This document shows, piece by piece, positions 25,308 to 35,841 of a stretch of DNA of 64,000 nucleotides (its first letter is position 1; each line of letters begins with the position of its first letter). Under the pieces are notes generated by a model. It was given only the letters and a program-made list of their open reading frames with translations, was not told the origin of the DNA and made no database searches. The stretch is from Mobilicoccus caccae (lineage in GTDB: Bacteria > Actinomycetota > Actinomycetes > Actinomycetales > Dermatophilaceae), in NCBI RefSeq assembly GCF_030161635.1, contig NZ_BSUO01000001.1, forward strand, positions 124,001-188,000. Reading direction: 5' to 3'. The translations under genes were made by a program, and so were the position numbers.

Positions 25308-26731
25308 GGTTGTCCCTTCTGCTGACGGATGGGGGTGATGACGCGGCGCACGGCCGGCCGGAGGCCGAGGACGCCTCGGACAGCGGTGCGGGCCACGGGG
25401 GTCCACCGGTCGCGGAACGCGATCCAGGGGCCGATCGTCTCGGCGTACCGGGTGAGGTCGGCGTCGGGACCGAACAGGCGCTGCTCGACCTCGCCGTCAC
25501 TCCGGCCGAACCGGGCGGCGACGCTCGAGAGGATCCGCACGATGACGTTGCTCGCGGTCTCGGCGGGATCGGTGGTCCGCAGGTTCTCCTTGAGCTGCCA
25601 CGCGTATTCGCCGAGCGCCTCCAGGTCGGGCAGGCGATTCCGCTCGTAGTCGGCCAGGGGTGTTGCGGAGTCGGTCGCGAGCGTGTCGGTGAGGAGGAAC
25701 GCGTCCTCCAGGCCGGAGTTGACGCCCTCCCCGGTCGGAGGGATGACGCTGTGCGCGGCATCGCCGAGCAGGACGAGCCACTCGTCGAACGCGATGCGCG
25801 AGCACCGGACGACTGCACCGCCGAAGGGTTCACGGGCGAAGTAGGCCCGGTAGTCCTCCTCGCGCAGCAGCGGTGGGACGAGCGGGGCGTGCTCGGCCAG
25901 GTGGGCGCGCAGGGCGGCGACGTTCTCGTCCGTGGCGTCCGTGGAGAGAAGGAGGTCTTCGGCGGGGTCGCCCTTGATCGCTGTCACCGCGATGCACCAG
26001 ACGCCGTTCGGCAGGGTGGCGGTGTAGATGCCCTTGCTCGTGAAGATGTGGTGCTGCGCGGGGTCCAGACCGGGCGCGGTCGCCCCCGCCTGGGAGAACA
26101 GGACGCGGAACTGCACGCCCCAGTCCCCGACCACCGGGTCGAACTCGGGCACGGCCTCGGCGAAGGACCCGCGGGCCGGGGACCACACGCCGTCACACGC
26201 CAGCACGATCGCGCGGCTCGCGTCGACGGTGACCGACTCGTCGGCGGTCGTCGTGAAGTCCAGGCGCCGGGCGTCGCGGTCCAGGGTGCTGAGCCGGTGG
26301 CCGGTGACGATCCGGATCCGCGGCTCCGTGCGGGCGGCGTCGAAAAGGATGCGGGTGAGGCGGGCCCTGGTCGTCCCGGTGAGCGTGCCCGAGGGCAACT
26401 TCGCGACGGTCCGGGTGCCGTTGCGGATGACGAACCCCTCGACGAGTTCGCCGGTGTCGCGCAAGGCATCCAGGAGGGCGGGGTCGATGCGGCGCAGCGC
26501 CTCCTGGCCGCGCACGTTGACACCGATCGGGTAGCTGTTCTCGTCGGTGAGGAGCAGCTCGTCCCGGCCTTCGTAGACGGTGACGGCCCGCCCCTGTTGC
26601 GCCGACAGCAGTGCTGCGGCCAGACCGACCGGCCCGGCGCCCACGACGATGACCTCGGTCGAGTCGGCGGGGGAGGCTTGGGCCGGGGACGTGTCGGCCT
26701 GGGGTGCCTGGGTGTTCTCGGATTGCGTCAT
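25304..26731 (-). CDS. FAD-dependent monooxygenase
   Basis: 475 residues, class A flavoprotein hydroxylase. The dinucleotide loop is VIVVGAGPVGLAAALLSAQQ, the DG motif lies in IVLACDGVWSPAR and the GD motif in WLVLLGDAAHSVIPPTGEGV, all three in canonical order. An additional N-terminal tail of about 25 residues is rich in A, P and S. ATG 26731 is preceded by GGGGGAACC, acceptable spacing. Members use NAD(P)H and O2 to hydroxylate aromatic or related compounds. The next gene in its operon is broken (the SDR chimera). Substrate unknown. Confidence 0.9.
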   Translation of the reverse strand: MTQSENTQAPQADTSPAQASPADSTEVIVVGAGPVGLAAALLSAQQGRAVTVYEGRDELLLTDENSYPIGVNVRGQEALRRIDPALLDALRDTGELVEGFVIRNGTRTVAKLPSGTLTGTTRARLTRILFDAARTEPRIRIVTGHRLSTLDRDARRLDFTTTADESVTVDASRAIVLACDGVWSPARGSFAEAVPEFDPVVGDWGVQFRVLFSQAGATAPGLDPAQHHIFTSKGIYTATLPNGVWCIAVTAIKGDPAEDLLLSTDATDENVAALRAHLAEHAPLVPPLLREEDYRAYFAREPFGGAVVRCSRIAFDEWLVLLGDAAHSVIPPTGEGVNSGLEDAFLLTDTLATDSATPLADYERNRLPDLEALGEYAWQLKENLRTTDPAETASNVIVRILSSVAARFGRSDGEVEQRLFGPDADLTRYAETIGPWIAFRDRWTPVARTAVRGVLGLRPAVRRVITPIRQQKGQP

Positions 26732-27082
26732 GTCAGCGGTTCCCCCGCAACTCGATTGATATTCAGATTGACACATGATCCGGATCCCGCCGCAGGTCGC
26801 CGACACGGCACGTCAGCGCGCTACTCGGGCTCCGGTCCACCGCTCGTCATCGCTCACGTCTTCGATGATGTCAAACCGGTCCGGGGTAGGCGCAGAGGGC
26901 TCCTCTCCATGGTCGATCTCGGCGACCAACGTCCCGTCGGTGTGCTCATCGAGGGCAACAGTGCCTTCACCGGTGGGCTCTCCGCGCGGTGGGTCGCTGC
27001 TGATTCTCTCGGGCGAGGATGTCGCTGCGGCGGAAACGACAGGAGTCCGCGGAACGTCACGTGTCGGATCCGACGACGCCGC
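26732..27082. other. Gap with an open but startless minus-strand stretch
   Basis: After the stop of the nucleotidyltransferase (27083) the same minus-strand frame stays open down to a TGA at 26813-26815. It has an acidic, coding-like composition (for example TVALDEHTDGTLVAEIDHGE), but there is no ATG or GTG with a ribosome-binding site near its beginning. It could be a lost gene 5' end or a stop-codon error. I do not call it a gene. An AT-richer stretch at about 26755-26780 may hold the FAD monooxygenase promoter. Confidence 0.45.
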
Positions 27083-27646
27083 TCAGGGTCGCGGCGGGTC
27101 GAGGAGGACGCCGGCCTGCCAGAGAAGATCGACCCTCGGCGGCAGGACGACCCCGTCTGGGCCGTAGACGGATTCGCACACGTCGGCGATTGCGTCGGCG
27201 TTCGTCAGTCCCAAGTGGTGGATGAGCAGCCTCAGGTCGCTGAGGTCGGAGTGTCGAAACGCCGCCATCTTCATGGCGAGGAGGTGTTCGGCCGGGGCGA
27301 TGACGATGTCGAGAGCGCCGAACCGACCGAGGACTCGTCCGGTCGGGGGCGGCCCGGGCGGGAGGAAGAGGGTGACGGCGTCACTGAGCCATTCGGGTGG
27401 GAGCGCACGTTCGGCGGCCAGCTGTGCGGCGACGTCCTTGATCGTCGTGGGTGGGTCGAGCAGTGCATCGATGTCACGGGTCGAGCGCCGAGCGTCCCAC
27501 TCCAGGGCCATGACCGCGCCACCGACGACGTAGATGCGTCCGGCCACGTGGTGCGCCGCGAGGCGAGTGCCCAGTTCGGTCAGTAATTCCGTCACGGTGT
27601 TGCGGTCGAAGTGGTCCACGTCATCGGCCCTCGAGTGATTCGGCAT
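27083..27646 (-). CDS. DUF6036-type nucleotidyltransferase-like protein
   Basis: 187 residues. The minimal-nucleotidyltransferase signature is visible: YVVGGAVMALEWDARRSTRD with the following IDALL, giving the GG...DxD pattern, and later ALDIVIAPAEHLLAMKMAA. This fold is used by AbiEii/MenT-type toxins and by DUF6036 proteins. It overlaps the upstream small gene (27621-27890) by 26 bases, the organisation of a toxin-antitoxin unit. Toxicity is inferred, not shown. Start ATG 27646. Confidence 0.75.
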   Translation of the reverse strand: MPNHSRADDVDHFDRNTVTELLTELGTRLAAHHVAGRIYVVGGAVMALEWDARRSTRDIDALLDPPTTIKDVAAQLAAERALPPEWLSDAVTLFLPPGPPPTGRVLGRFGALDIVIAPAEHLLAMKMAAFRHSDLSDLRLLIHHLGLTNADAIADVCESVYGPDGVVLPPRVDLLWQAGVLLDPPRP

Positions 27647-27890
27647 CGATCCACACGCCGAGCACGGCCAGCTCGGAGGGCGTGCGCTGAAGCAGTCGTG
27701 TGGCCAGGGCGGGCTCGGGACGCACCATCCAGAACCGCTTCAAGGGTTCGATGTTCGTCCATTGCGGTGCTGTCAGGCCGCGACGACCGAACACCCAGGC
27801 GACCGCCCCGGCGGTGAGCGCGTCCCAGCGCGCAGACCCGGTGCGCGGCGTGTCGGCCGCGCGACGCGGACCTCGACGAGACTGCGACAT
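27621..27890 (-). CDS. Small partner protein of the nucleotidyltransferase
   Basis: 89 residues, not a family I recognise. Basic N-terminus (SQSRRGPRRAADTPRTGS), then WDALTAGAVAWVFGRRGL and a C-terminal ERTP-like segment (LLQRTPSELAVLGVWIDAES). The 26-base overlap with the nucleotidyltransferase means the two are translationally coupled. By analogy with the AbiE/MenAT layout this first gene would be the antitoxin or a DNA-binding partner. Start ATG 27890 is a guess; the frame is open further upstream. Confidence 0.6.
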   Translation of the reverse strand: MSQSRRGPRRAADTPRTGSARWDALTAGAVAWVFGRRGLTAPQWTNIEPLKRFWMVRPEPALATRLLQRTPSELAVLGVWIDAESLEGR

Positions 27891-27969
27891 CTTCAGTGAG
27901 ATCCGACACCTCCTGGCGGCCACCACCACATCGGTCCCCGATCGCGGGAATGATCTCCCGTCGACAAGA

Positions 27970-27990
27970 GTTGAGTCGAGTGAGCGCAAC
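27970..27990. promoter_or_regulatory. HAIR-like (HspR) site 1
   Basis: GTTGAGT-N7-GCGCAAC has the 7-7-7 spacing of the HspR-associated inverted repeat (consensus CTTGAGT-N7-ACTCAAG), with imperfect arms. It lies upstream of dnaK, whose operon ends with hspR. Confidence 0.5.
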
Positions 27991-28033
27991 TTTGCGGAGC
28001 CCCGGTTTGACAGGATCGGGCCGGAGTCGCAGA

Positions 28034-28054
28034 GTTGAGCGCAGTCGAATCAAC
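28034..28054. promoter_or_regulatory. HAIR-like (HspR) site 2
   Basis: GTTGAGC-N7-AATCAAC, again 7-7-7 spacing, placed just downstream of a TTGACA (28007-28012) that is a plausible -35 for dnaK. Binding here would block transcription until heat shock. Confidence 0.6.
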
Positions 28055-28209
28055 CCCGGCCGGAGCCGGGCGAGAGGCCTCGTGATCGGGTCCGCACGAC
28101 CCGACCTGGGCGCAGCACCACACCGACGAGTCGGTGGGTGTGCGGCCCCGAACAGGAGGCGTCCCGCCGTGACTCCGACCACCCCGACCCACAGGGAGTG
28201 AGAAACCAC

Positions 28210-30150
<1,941 letters not shown>

Positions 30151-30160
30151 CCCCGCTGTT

Positions 30161-30195
30161 CCGCCCCGGTCCCACCTCGCGTGGGGCCGGGGCGG
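30161..30195 (+). terminator. Hairpin between dnaK and grpE
   Basis: CCGCCCCGGTCCCAC (30161-30175) pairs with GTGGGGCCGGGGCGG (30181-30195) with a five-base loop and one G-T wobble. Within the operon this may act as an attenuator or RNA-processing site, giving more dnaK than grpE/dnaJ message. Confidence 0.6.
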
Positions 30196-30253
30196 AGCGC
30201 CACCCGCAGACACCCCGGTGAGGCCGCCGGCGCAGACCGAGAAGGAGCCGTAC

Positions 30254-31036
30254 ATGAGCAACGACGAGAACCGGACGCCCGTCGGCGACGACGCGCTCGG
30301 GTGGCCCGGTCAGGACACCAGGTCCGAGGCCGATCAGGGCGGTATGTCCTCGGGTCGGCCCACGTCTCCCGCGAGGAGTGCGGCCTCGGCCGCCGCCGCC
30401 CGCGCCGCCTACGCGAACGCAGGCAAGGGCGCACCGCGCGCCGAGCAGCACGATCTGTCGCAGGACGACGCCCCCAGCATCGAAGAGGAGCCGGTCATCG
30501 AACCCGCAGACCCGCGCGAGGACATCATCGGCTCCGAGCAGGACCCGGAGCCGGAATCGGCCGAGGGACGCCCGGAGGCACCCGGTCCCGACACCCAGAA
30601 CGTCGACGCCCGGCTCGCCGCCGAGCGCCTGGCCGACTACCAGCGTCTGAACGCCGAGTACGTCAATTACAAGCGCCGCGTCGACCGCGACCGTGCCGGG
30701 GACCGCAAGCGGGCCGTCGCCTCGTTCCTCGAGTCGTTGCTGCCCGTGCTCGACGAGATCCACCTCGCCCGCGAACACGGTGAGCTGGTGGAGGGAACGC
30801 CCTTCGCCAAGATCGCCGCCAAGCTCGAGGGGATCCTCGCCAAGCAGGGCGTGAGTGCCTTCGGTGAGGTCGGCGAGACCTTCGACCCGATGGTGCACGA
30901 AGCGCTGATGCACACCACCGCGGAGCTGCCCGAGGGCACGACCGACACCACCGTCGTCATGGTCATGCAGCCCGGCTACCGCATCGACGACCGCGTCGTC
31001 CGACCCGCACGCGTCTCGGTCGCCGACCCCGCGTGA
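30254..31036 (+). CDS. grpE: Nucleotide exchange factor GrpE
   Basis: 260 residues; longer than E. coli GrpE (about 197) because of a long acidic, disordered N-terminal half. The conserved core is present: ADYQRLNAEYVNYKRRVDRD, then FLESLLPVLDEIHLAREHGE, and the final GETFDPMVHEALMH with VMQPGYRIDDRVVRPARVSV. Accelerates ADP release from DnaK. AAGGAG precedes ATG 30254. Follows dnaK in the operon. Confidence 0.97.
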   Translation: MSNDENRTPVGDDALGWPGQDTRSEADQGGMSSGRPTSPARSAASAAAARAAYANAGKGAPRAEQHDLSQDDAPSIEEEPVIEPADPREDIIGSEQDPEPESAEGRPEAPGPDTQNVDARLAAERLADYQRLNAEYVNYKRRVDRDRAGDRKRAVASFLESLLPVLDEIHLAREHGELVEGTPFAKIAAKLEGILAKQGVSAFGEVGETFDPMVHEALMHTTAELPEGTTDTTVVMVMQPGYRIDDRVVRPARVSVADPA

Positions 31037-31065
31037 CCCACCCGAACACCTACTGAGGAGGCGAG

Positions 31066-32141
31066 ATGGCCAGCCAGGACTGGTTCGACAAGGACTTCTA
31101 CGCCGTGCTGGGCGTCTCGGTCGACGCTGACGCCAAGGACATCAAGGCCAAGTACCGCAAGCTCGCCCGGACGCACCACCCGGACAGCAACCCCGGCGAC
31201 GCGGCGGCCGAGCAGCGGTTCAAGGAGATCGGCGAGGCCTACGCCGTGCTGTCCGATCCCGAGGAGCGCAAGCAGTACGACGCCGTCCGCGCCATGAGTC
31301 GCGGTGGCGCCCGGTTCACCGCCGGCGGCCCCGGCGGCGGCATGGGCGGAGCCGGGTTCGAGGACGTGTTCAGCACGATCTTCAACCAGGGCGGCGGCGG
31401 AGGCACCCGGTACTCCACCGGCGGCGGCTTCGGCGGCCGCACCGGCCAGGAACCCGACCTCGAGGACCTGCTCAACATGTTCGGGCAGGGCTCGGGCGGC
31501 GGATTCCCTCCGGGCGGGACCCAGTACGGCGCTCCGGGCGGCCCCGGTGGTCGATCGGGCGGTTTCGGTGGCGGGTTCCGCGCGCCCCGCAAGGGCCGCG
31601 ACATCCACGCCACGGCGGGACTCAGCTTCCGTCAGGCCGTGGAGGGCGACACGGTCGTGGTCAACGGCGTCGGTGGCAAGGCCATCACGGCCCGGATCCC
31701 CCGGGGATCAAGGACGGCGCGACGATCCGCCTGCCCGGCAAGGGCGAGGCGGGACCCGGTGGCGCGCCCGCCGGCGACATCCTGCTCAAGGTGACCGTCC
31801 ACCCCCACGAGGTGTTCACCCGCGACGGCGACAACCTGCGCATCGAGGTTCCCGTCACGTTCGCGGAGGCGGCCCTGGGGGAGACGATCAGCGTGCCGAC
31901 GCTGGCCGGTGACACCGTCAAGGTCAAGCTGCCCGCCGGCATCACCAGCGGCAAGACCCTGCGTGTCAAGGGCCGGGGAGTGCGGCGCAAGAACGGGCAG
32001 AGCGGCGACCTCATGGTCAAGGTGTCCGTCACCGTGCCGCAGCGGCTCACCGACGAGGCCCGTGCCGCGATCGAGGCGCTGCGCAACCAGGAGGTCGGCA
32101 TCGACCCCCGCGAAGAGCTGTTCCGCAAGGCCCGCACCTGA
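31066..32141 (+). CDS. dnaJ: Chaperone DnaJ lacking the zinc finger, frameshifted
   Basis: J-domain with DFYAVLGVSVDADAKDIKAK and the HPD motif in THHPDSNPGD, then a long glycine-rich linker and a C-terminal substrate-binding domain (GRDIHATAGLSFRQAVEGD; FAEAALGETISVPTLAGDTV). No CxxCxGxG zinc-finger repeats exist between linker and C-domain, so this is the CbpA-like, zinc-free type. At 31698-31702 (five C) the frame breaks; one more C restores RIPPGIKDGATIRLPGKGEA and one protein of about 358 residues. An apparent one-base deletion in an operon gene makes sequencing error the likelier reading. J-domain partner of DnaK. Confidence 0.9.
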
Positions 32142-32233
32142 GGCGGGCCCGGCCGGCATCGACCCGCCGGGCCGGGAGGACACCCCTTCCGGTCCGGCGT
32201 GGGGCACTCTGAAACTCTCGGAGAGGAGATGAC

Positions 32234-32686
32234 ATGACCACCATGGGATTCACCCCGGACGACGACACTCCGGTCTTCGTCATCTCCGTCGCGGCCGAAC
32301 TGGCGGGGATGCACGCCCAGACCCTGCGCCAGTACGACCGCACCGGGCTCGTCACCCCCTCCCGCACCCGCGGCGGAGGACGTCGGTACTCCAACCGCGA
32401 CATCGTCCAGCTCCGGGAGATCCAACGGCTCTCCCAGGACGAGGGTGTGAGCCTGGCCGGCATCAAGCAGATCCTCGACCTGGAGAACGAGAACGCCGCC
32501 CTGCGTGCGCGCTTGACCGAGATCCAGGACGAACTGGCCCGCGTGCAGGCGCTGTACGAATCGGGTCGGCGGGTGTTCGCCGCCGGGCGCGCCGGTGACG
32601 TCGTGGCCGTGCGTGCCGGTGAACGTCCCCGGCGCCGCCGCAGTGACTCCCGCGCGCTCGTCGTCTGGCGGCCTCCGACGATCTGA
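32234..32686 (+). CDS. hspR: Heat-shock repressor HspR (MerR family)
   Basis: 150 residues. The MerR-type HTH is plain: FVISVAAELAGMHAQTLRQY, then DRTGLVTPSRTRGGGRRYSN, followed by LREIQRLSQDEGVSLAGIKQ, a leucine-rich coiled coil and a basic tail. GGAGAGGAG precedes ATG 32234. It binds HAIR repeats upstream of dnaK and is relieved on heat shock through its dependence on DnaK. Last gene of the operon, supporting autoregulation. Confidence 0.95.
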   Translation: MTTMGFTPDDDTPVFVISVAAELAGMHAQTLRQYDRTGLVTPSRTRGGGRRYSNRDIVQLREIQRLSQDEGVSLAGIKQILDLENENAALRARLTEIQDELARVQALYESGRRVFAAGRAGDVVAVRAGERPRRRRSDSRALVVWRPPTI

Positions 32687-32712
32687 GCACGGGACGCGGC
32701 TACGGTGACCTC

Positions 32713-33504
32713 GTGCTCACTCTGCTGTCACCGGCCAAGTCGCTCGATCTCGACTCCAAGCCGCCCACGAAGACCCACACGCAGCCGCGTCTGCTCGCCG
32801 AGGCGGAGCAGCTCGTCGAGGTGATGCGGGGCAAGAGCCCCGAGGAACTGTCCGAGCTCATGGGCATCTCGGAGGAGTTGGCACAGCTCAACGTGGACCG
32901 GTTCGCCGCCTTCACCACGCCGTTCACGCCCAAGAACGCGCGACCGGCGGTGTTCACGTTCGCCGGCGACGTCTACCAGGGGCTCGACCCGCGGGAGCGG
33001 TTCGACACCCGCGACCTCACCGAGGCGCAGAAGACGCTGCGCATCCTCTCCGGCCTCTACGGCGTGTTGCGGCCGCTGGATCTCATGCAGGCCTACCGCC
33101 TCGAGATGGGCTCCCGCCTCGCCACCGACCGCGGCGCCTCCCTCTACGACTGGTGGGGGTCGCGCATCACCGAGCAGATCGCCGCCGATCTCGCCGACTC
33201 CCCAGGGCCCGATGTCGTCGTCAACCTCGCCTCGGGGGAGTACTTCGGGGCCGTGGACGCCGACGCGCTCGACGCCCGGCTCGTCGAACCCCGCTTCGAG
33301 GACCAGGGGCCGACCGGCGACTGGAAGGTGATCTCGTTCTCCGCCAAGCGCGCCCGCGGACTCATGGCGGGCTGGATGGTGCAGAACCGCGTCCGCTCCG
33401 TGCGCGCACTGCGGGAGTTCGACGAGGCCGGCTACCGCTACCAGCCCGACCTCTCGCGCCCGGATGCACCCGTGTTCCGCCGCCCGCGCGTGGCCTCGGC
33501 CTGA
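32713..33504 (+). CDS. yaaA: Peroxide stress protein YaaA
   Basis: 263 residues, full-length YaaA/DUF328 family: LTLLSPAKSLDLDSKP opens it, FTFAGDVYQGLDPRER, LRILSGLYGVLRPLDLMQAY, and MGSRLATDRGASLYDWWG follow, and SFSAKRARGLMAGWMVQNRV is the conserved end. The family limits iron-driven damage under peroxide stress and binds DNA-like structures. GTG 32713 start. It is only 26 bp after hspR, so it may be read through from the heat-shock operon. Confidence 0.93.
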   Translation: MLTLLSPAKSLDLDSKPPTKTHTQPRLLAEAEQLVEVMRGKSPEELSELMGISEELAQLNVDRFAAFTTPFTPKNARPAVFTFAGDVYQGLDPRERFDTRDLTEAQKTLRILSGLYGVLRPLDLMQAYRLEMGSRLATDRGASLYDWWGSRITEQIAADLADSPGPDVVVNLASGEYFGAVDADALDARLVEPRFEDQGPTGDWKVISFSAKRARGLMAGWMVQNRVRSVRALREFDEAGYRYQPDLSRPDAPVFRRPRVASA

Positions 33505-33530
33505 ACCCACTCCCTGTTCGAGCACGTCAT

Positions 33531-33550
33531 CGATCGACATCGGTCGATCG
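33531..33550. terminator. Convergent terminator hairpin
   Basis: CGATCGAC-ATCG-GTCGATCG, an 8-bp stem with tetraloop, between the convergent yaaA and hydrolase genes. Short, so moderate confidence. Confidence 0.5.
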
Positions 33551-33558
33551 GGAGTAGG

Positions 33559-34713
33559 TCAGCGGGACAACTCGTCGAGGAAGGCCAGGGTGGGTTCGGT
33601 GATGCGCTGCTGGGCCACGTCGTGTGGCACGGACTCCACGCCGTCGTCGGACTGGGTGCCGTAGTCGGAGAACGAGGTGTGGGTGGCGCCCTCGGCCGCG
33701 ACATACCGGGTGTTCGCGGGTCGCTGCTCCGGCGCGGGTACGGCCTCGGCCGGCGCGATGAGGCCGTCGTTCGTGCCGTACACGCTGAGGACGGGGACGA
33801 CGTCGGTCGGTGTCCGGACGTCGGCGTAGGAGGCCCAGAAGAGGAGTCCCACGACGCGAGGGTCGCTCGAGGCTGCCGTGCGGGCAGCGGCGACTCCACC
33901 GAGGCTGTGTCCCGCAGCCACCCAGCGAGACACCTCCGGGTGGGCGTCCATGGCCCAGACCGCGGCACCCTGCGCGAGCAAGGAGACCCCGAGCGGCTGC
34001 TCGGCGATGACGACGGTGTGGCCCCGCTCGGCGAGACGGGTGAGGATCGGTACGTATGCGCGGGCGTCGACGCGGGCTCCGGGCTGGAAGACGACCCCGA
34101 CCCCGGTGTTCTTCCGTGGAGTGAGGGTGATCGACGTCGTGTCGTGAGTGACGCTCACGGTGTCCGTCCCCGACATGGCCGCGAGGGCGATGTCGGTCGC
34201 GGAGTGCGGACGCCCGAAGACGAGGACGACCGCGACCACCGCGGTCGTGAGCACTGCAGCGACCCATCCGCTCGCGCGCAACGCCTTTCGACGTCGGGAC
34301 GCCGCCCCGGCGGTGGATGGCTCGTGTGTCGACGATCCGGAATCACCGGGTGCAGCGGCGGACCGGTCCCCGAACAGGGACACGGCGTCCTCGTCGGGCA
34401 GCCGGCTCGCTGCGCTGTGGCCGGTCCCGTGGCTCGCTGCACTGTCGCTCACCGGCCGACTCGCTCCCTGGCCCGCCGCGCCGGCGTTGCGGCTGTTCGA
34501 GCGGCGCAAGGTGCGGAGCAGGAGGAGGCCACCCGCGACCGCCGAGATCGTGAGCATCACCGGATACACCGGGTGTCCGGTGACGATCGCGTCGAAGGCC
34601 GTGGCCAGCGCCCAGACCGGAATGCCGAGCAGGACGACGCCGCATGCGGCGAGCACGATCGAGCCGACACGAGGACGGGGGCGAGTGGCGGGCATCCCTC
34701 GATCTTCGTCCAC
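33559..34713 (-). CDS. Membrane-anchored alpha/beta hydrolase
   Basis: 384 residues. Two hydrophobic helices near the N-terminus (IVLAACGVVLLGIPVWALAT and VMLTISAVAGGLLLL), a serine/alanine-rich linker, a third helix (VAAVLTTAVVAVVLVFG), then an alpha/beta-hydrolase domain. The nucleophile elbow is GHSLGG in SRWVAAGHSLGGVAAARTA; Asp in YGTNDGLI and His in EGATHTSF complete the triad. The catalytic domain probably faces outside. GTG 34713 is the longest start; ATG 34695 is also possible. It belongs to the alpha/beta hydrolase group seen in cell-envelope lipases; substrate unknown. Confidence 0.82.
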   Translation of the reverse strand: MDEDRGMPATRPRPRVGSIVLAACGVVLLGIPVWALATAFDAIVTGHPVYPVMLTISAVAGGLLLLRTLRRSNSRNAGAAGQGASRPVSDSAASHGTGHSAASRLPDEDAVSLFGDRSAAAPGDSGSSTHEPSTAGAASRRRKALRASGWVAAVLTTAVVAVVLVFGRPHSATDIALAAMSGTDTVSVTHDTTSITLTPRKNTGVGVVFQPGARVDARAYVPILTRLAERGHTVVIAEQPLGVSLLAQGAAVWAMDAHPEVSRWVAAGHSLGGVAAARTAASSDPRVVGLLFWASYADVRTPTDVVPVLSVYGTNDGLIAPAEAVPAPEQRPANTRYVAAEGATHTSFSDYGTQSDDGVESVPHDVAQQRITEPTLAFLDELSR

Positions 34714-34762
34714 CGTGCGGGCATCCGAGGTCTGCCGCGCGGCGCGTCCCTACGATGCCGCG

Positions 34763-35440
34763 GTGGCAACTCTGACTCCCGCGACCCGCATGGGTCTGTC
34801 GATCGGGGTGGCAACGGGGCTCTATGGACTGAGCTTCGGCGCACTCGGTGTGGCCGCCGGTCTGTCGATCCTCCAAACGTGCGCGTTGTCGTTGCTGATG
34901 TTCACGGGTGGCTCTCAGTTCGCGCTGGTCGGGGTGATCTCCGGTGGGGGCACCTGGCCCTCGGCCGTGACGGCCGCCTCGCTGCTCGGCATCCGCAACG
35001 CCGTGTACGGGGTGCAGTTGAACGAGCTGCTGCGACCCCGCGGGGCGACGCGAATGGCCATGGCGCACCTGACGATCGACGAGTCGACGGCCACGGCGTC
35101 GGGCCAGGAGGATCCCGCCGAACAGCGCCGTGGCTTCTGGACGGCCGGGGTGGCGGTGTTCCTCTTCTGGAACCTGAGGACGTTCATGGGTGCACTCGCG
35201 GGGGCCTCCCTGGGCGACCCCGAGGCGTGGGGACTCGACGGTGCGGCGGTGGCGGCGTTCCTGGGTCTGCTGTGGCCGCGACTCCACGGCCGTGGGCCGA
35301 TCGAGGTGGCGCTGATCTGCGCGTTCGTGGCCCTGGTCGTCACCCCGTTCGTGCCGCCGGGCATCCCCATCGTGCTGGCGGCGGTCGTCGCGGTCCTGGT
35401 CGCGTGGGCGCAGCACCGGCGAGCGGGGGAGGCGTCATGA
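34763..35440 (+). CDS. azlC: AzlC-family branched-chain amino acid exporter subunit
   Basis: 225 residues with about six membrane helices: GVATGLYGLSFGALGVAAG, MFTGGSQFALVGVISGGGT, then a C-terminal helix run with VALVVTPFVPPGIPIVLAAV. FTGGSQFA and the following SLLGIRNAVYGVQL are AzlC hallmarks. Pairs with AzlD, encoded in a four-base overlap. Exports branched-chain amino acids (and azaleucine). GTG 34763 start. Confidence 0.92.
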   Translation: MATLTPATRMGLSIGVATGLYGLSFGALGVAAGLSILQTCALSLLMFTGGSQFALVGVISGGGTWPSAVTAASLLGIRNAVYGVQLNELLRPRGATRMAMAHLTIDESTATASGQEDPAEQRRGFWTAGVAVFLFWNLRTFMGALAGASLGDPEAWGLDGAAVAAFLGLLWPRLHGRGPIEVALICAFVALVVTPFVPPGIPIVLAAVVAVLVAWAQHRRAGEAS

Positions 35441-35748
35441 CTCCGTGGCTGTGGCTCGGCCTGGCCTGCCTCATCGCGTTCGCGACCAAGTTGCTGGGCT
35501 ATCTCGTCCCGGAGTCGGTCCTGGACGCTCCCGTGATCCGGCAGGCGTCGGCCGCCTGTACCGTCGGTCTGCTCAGTGCCCTGGTCGTCGCCAACACCTT
35601 CGCGTCCGGTCAGGACTTGACGCTGGACGCACGGGCGGCGGCGTTCGTCGCCGCAGCCGCGGCGCTGGCCCTGCGGGCCCCGTTCATCGTCGTCGTCATC
35701 GTGGGAACGCTCGCCGCAGCGCTCGCCCGTCTGGCCGGGCTTCCGTGA
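35437..35748 (+). CDS. azlD: AzlD-domain small membrane protein
   Basis: 103 residues with four hydrophobic helices: LWLGLACLIAFATKLLGYLV, and SAACTVGLLSALVVANTF, then RAAAFVAAAAALALRAPFIV. Length and topology are those of AzlD, the second subunit of the exporter. ATGA overlap with azlC shows translational coupling. Confidence 0.92.
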   Translation: MTPWLWLGLACLIAFATKLLGYLVPESVLDAPVIRQASAACTVGLLSALVVANTFASGQDLTLDARAAAFVAAAAALALRAPFIVVVIVGTLAAALARLAGLP

Positions 35749-35841
35749 GACCGGAGCAGCATCGCCCCGCACGGGCACGGTGTCGTTGAGCCGGGAGCGA
35801 AACCCGTGGAAGGCCGGCGTCGTGCGTGTCACGGTGCCGTC

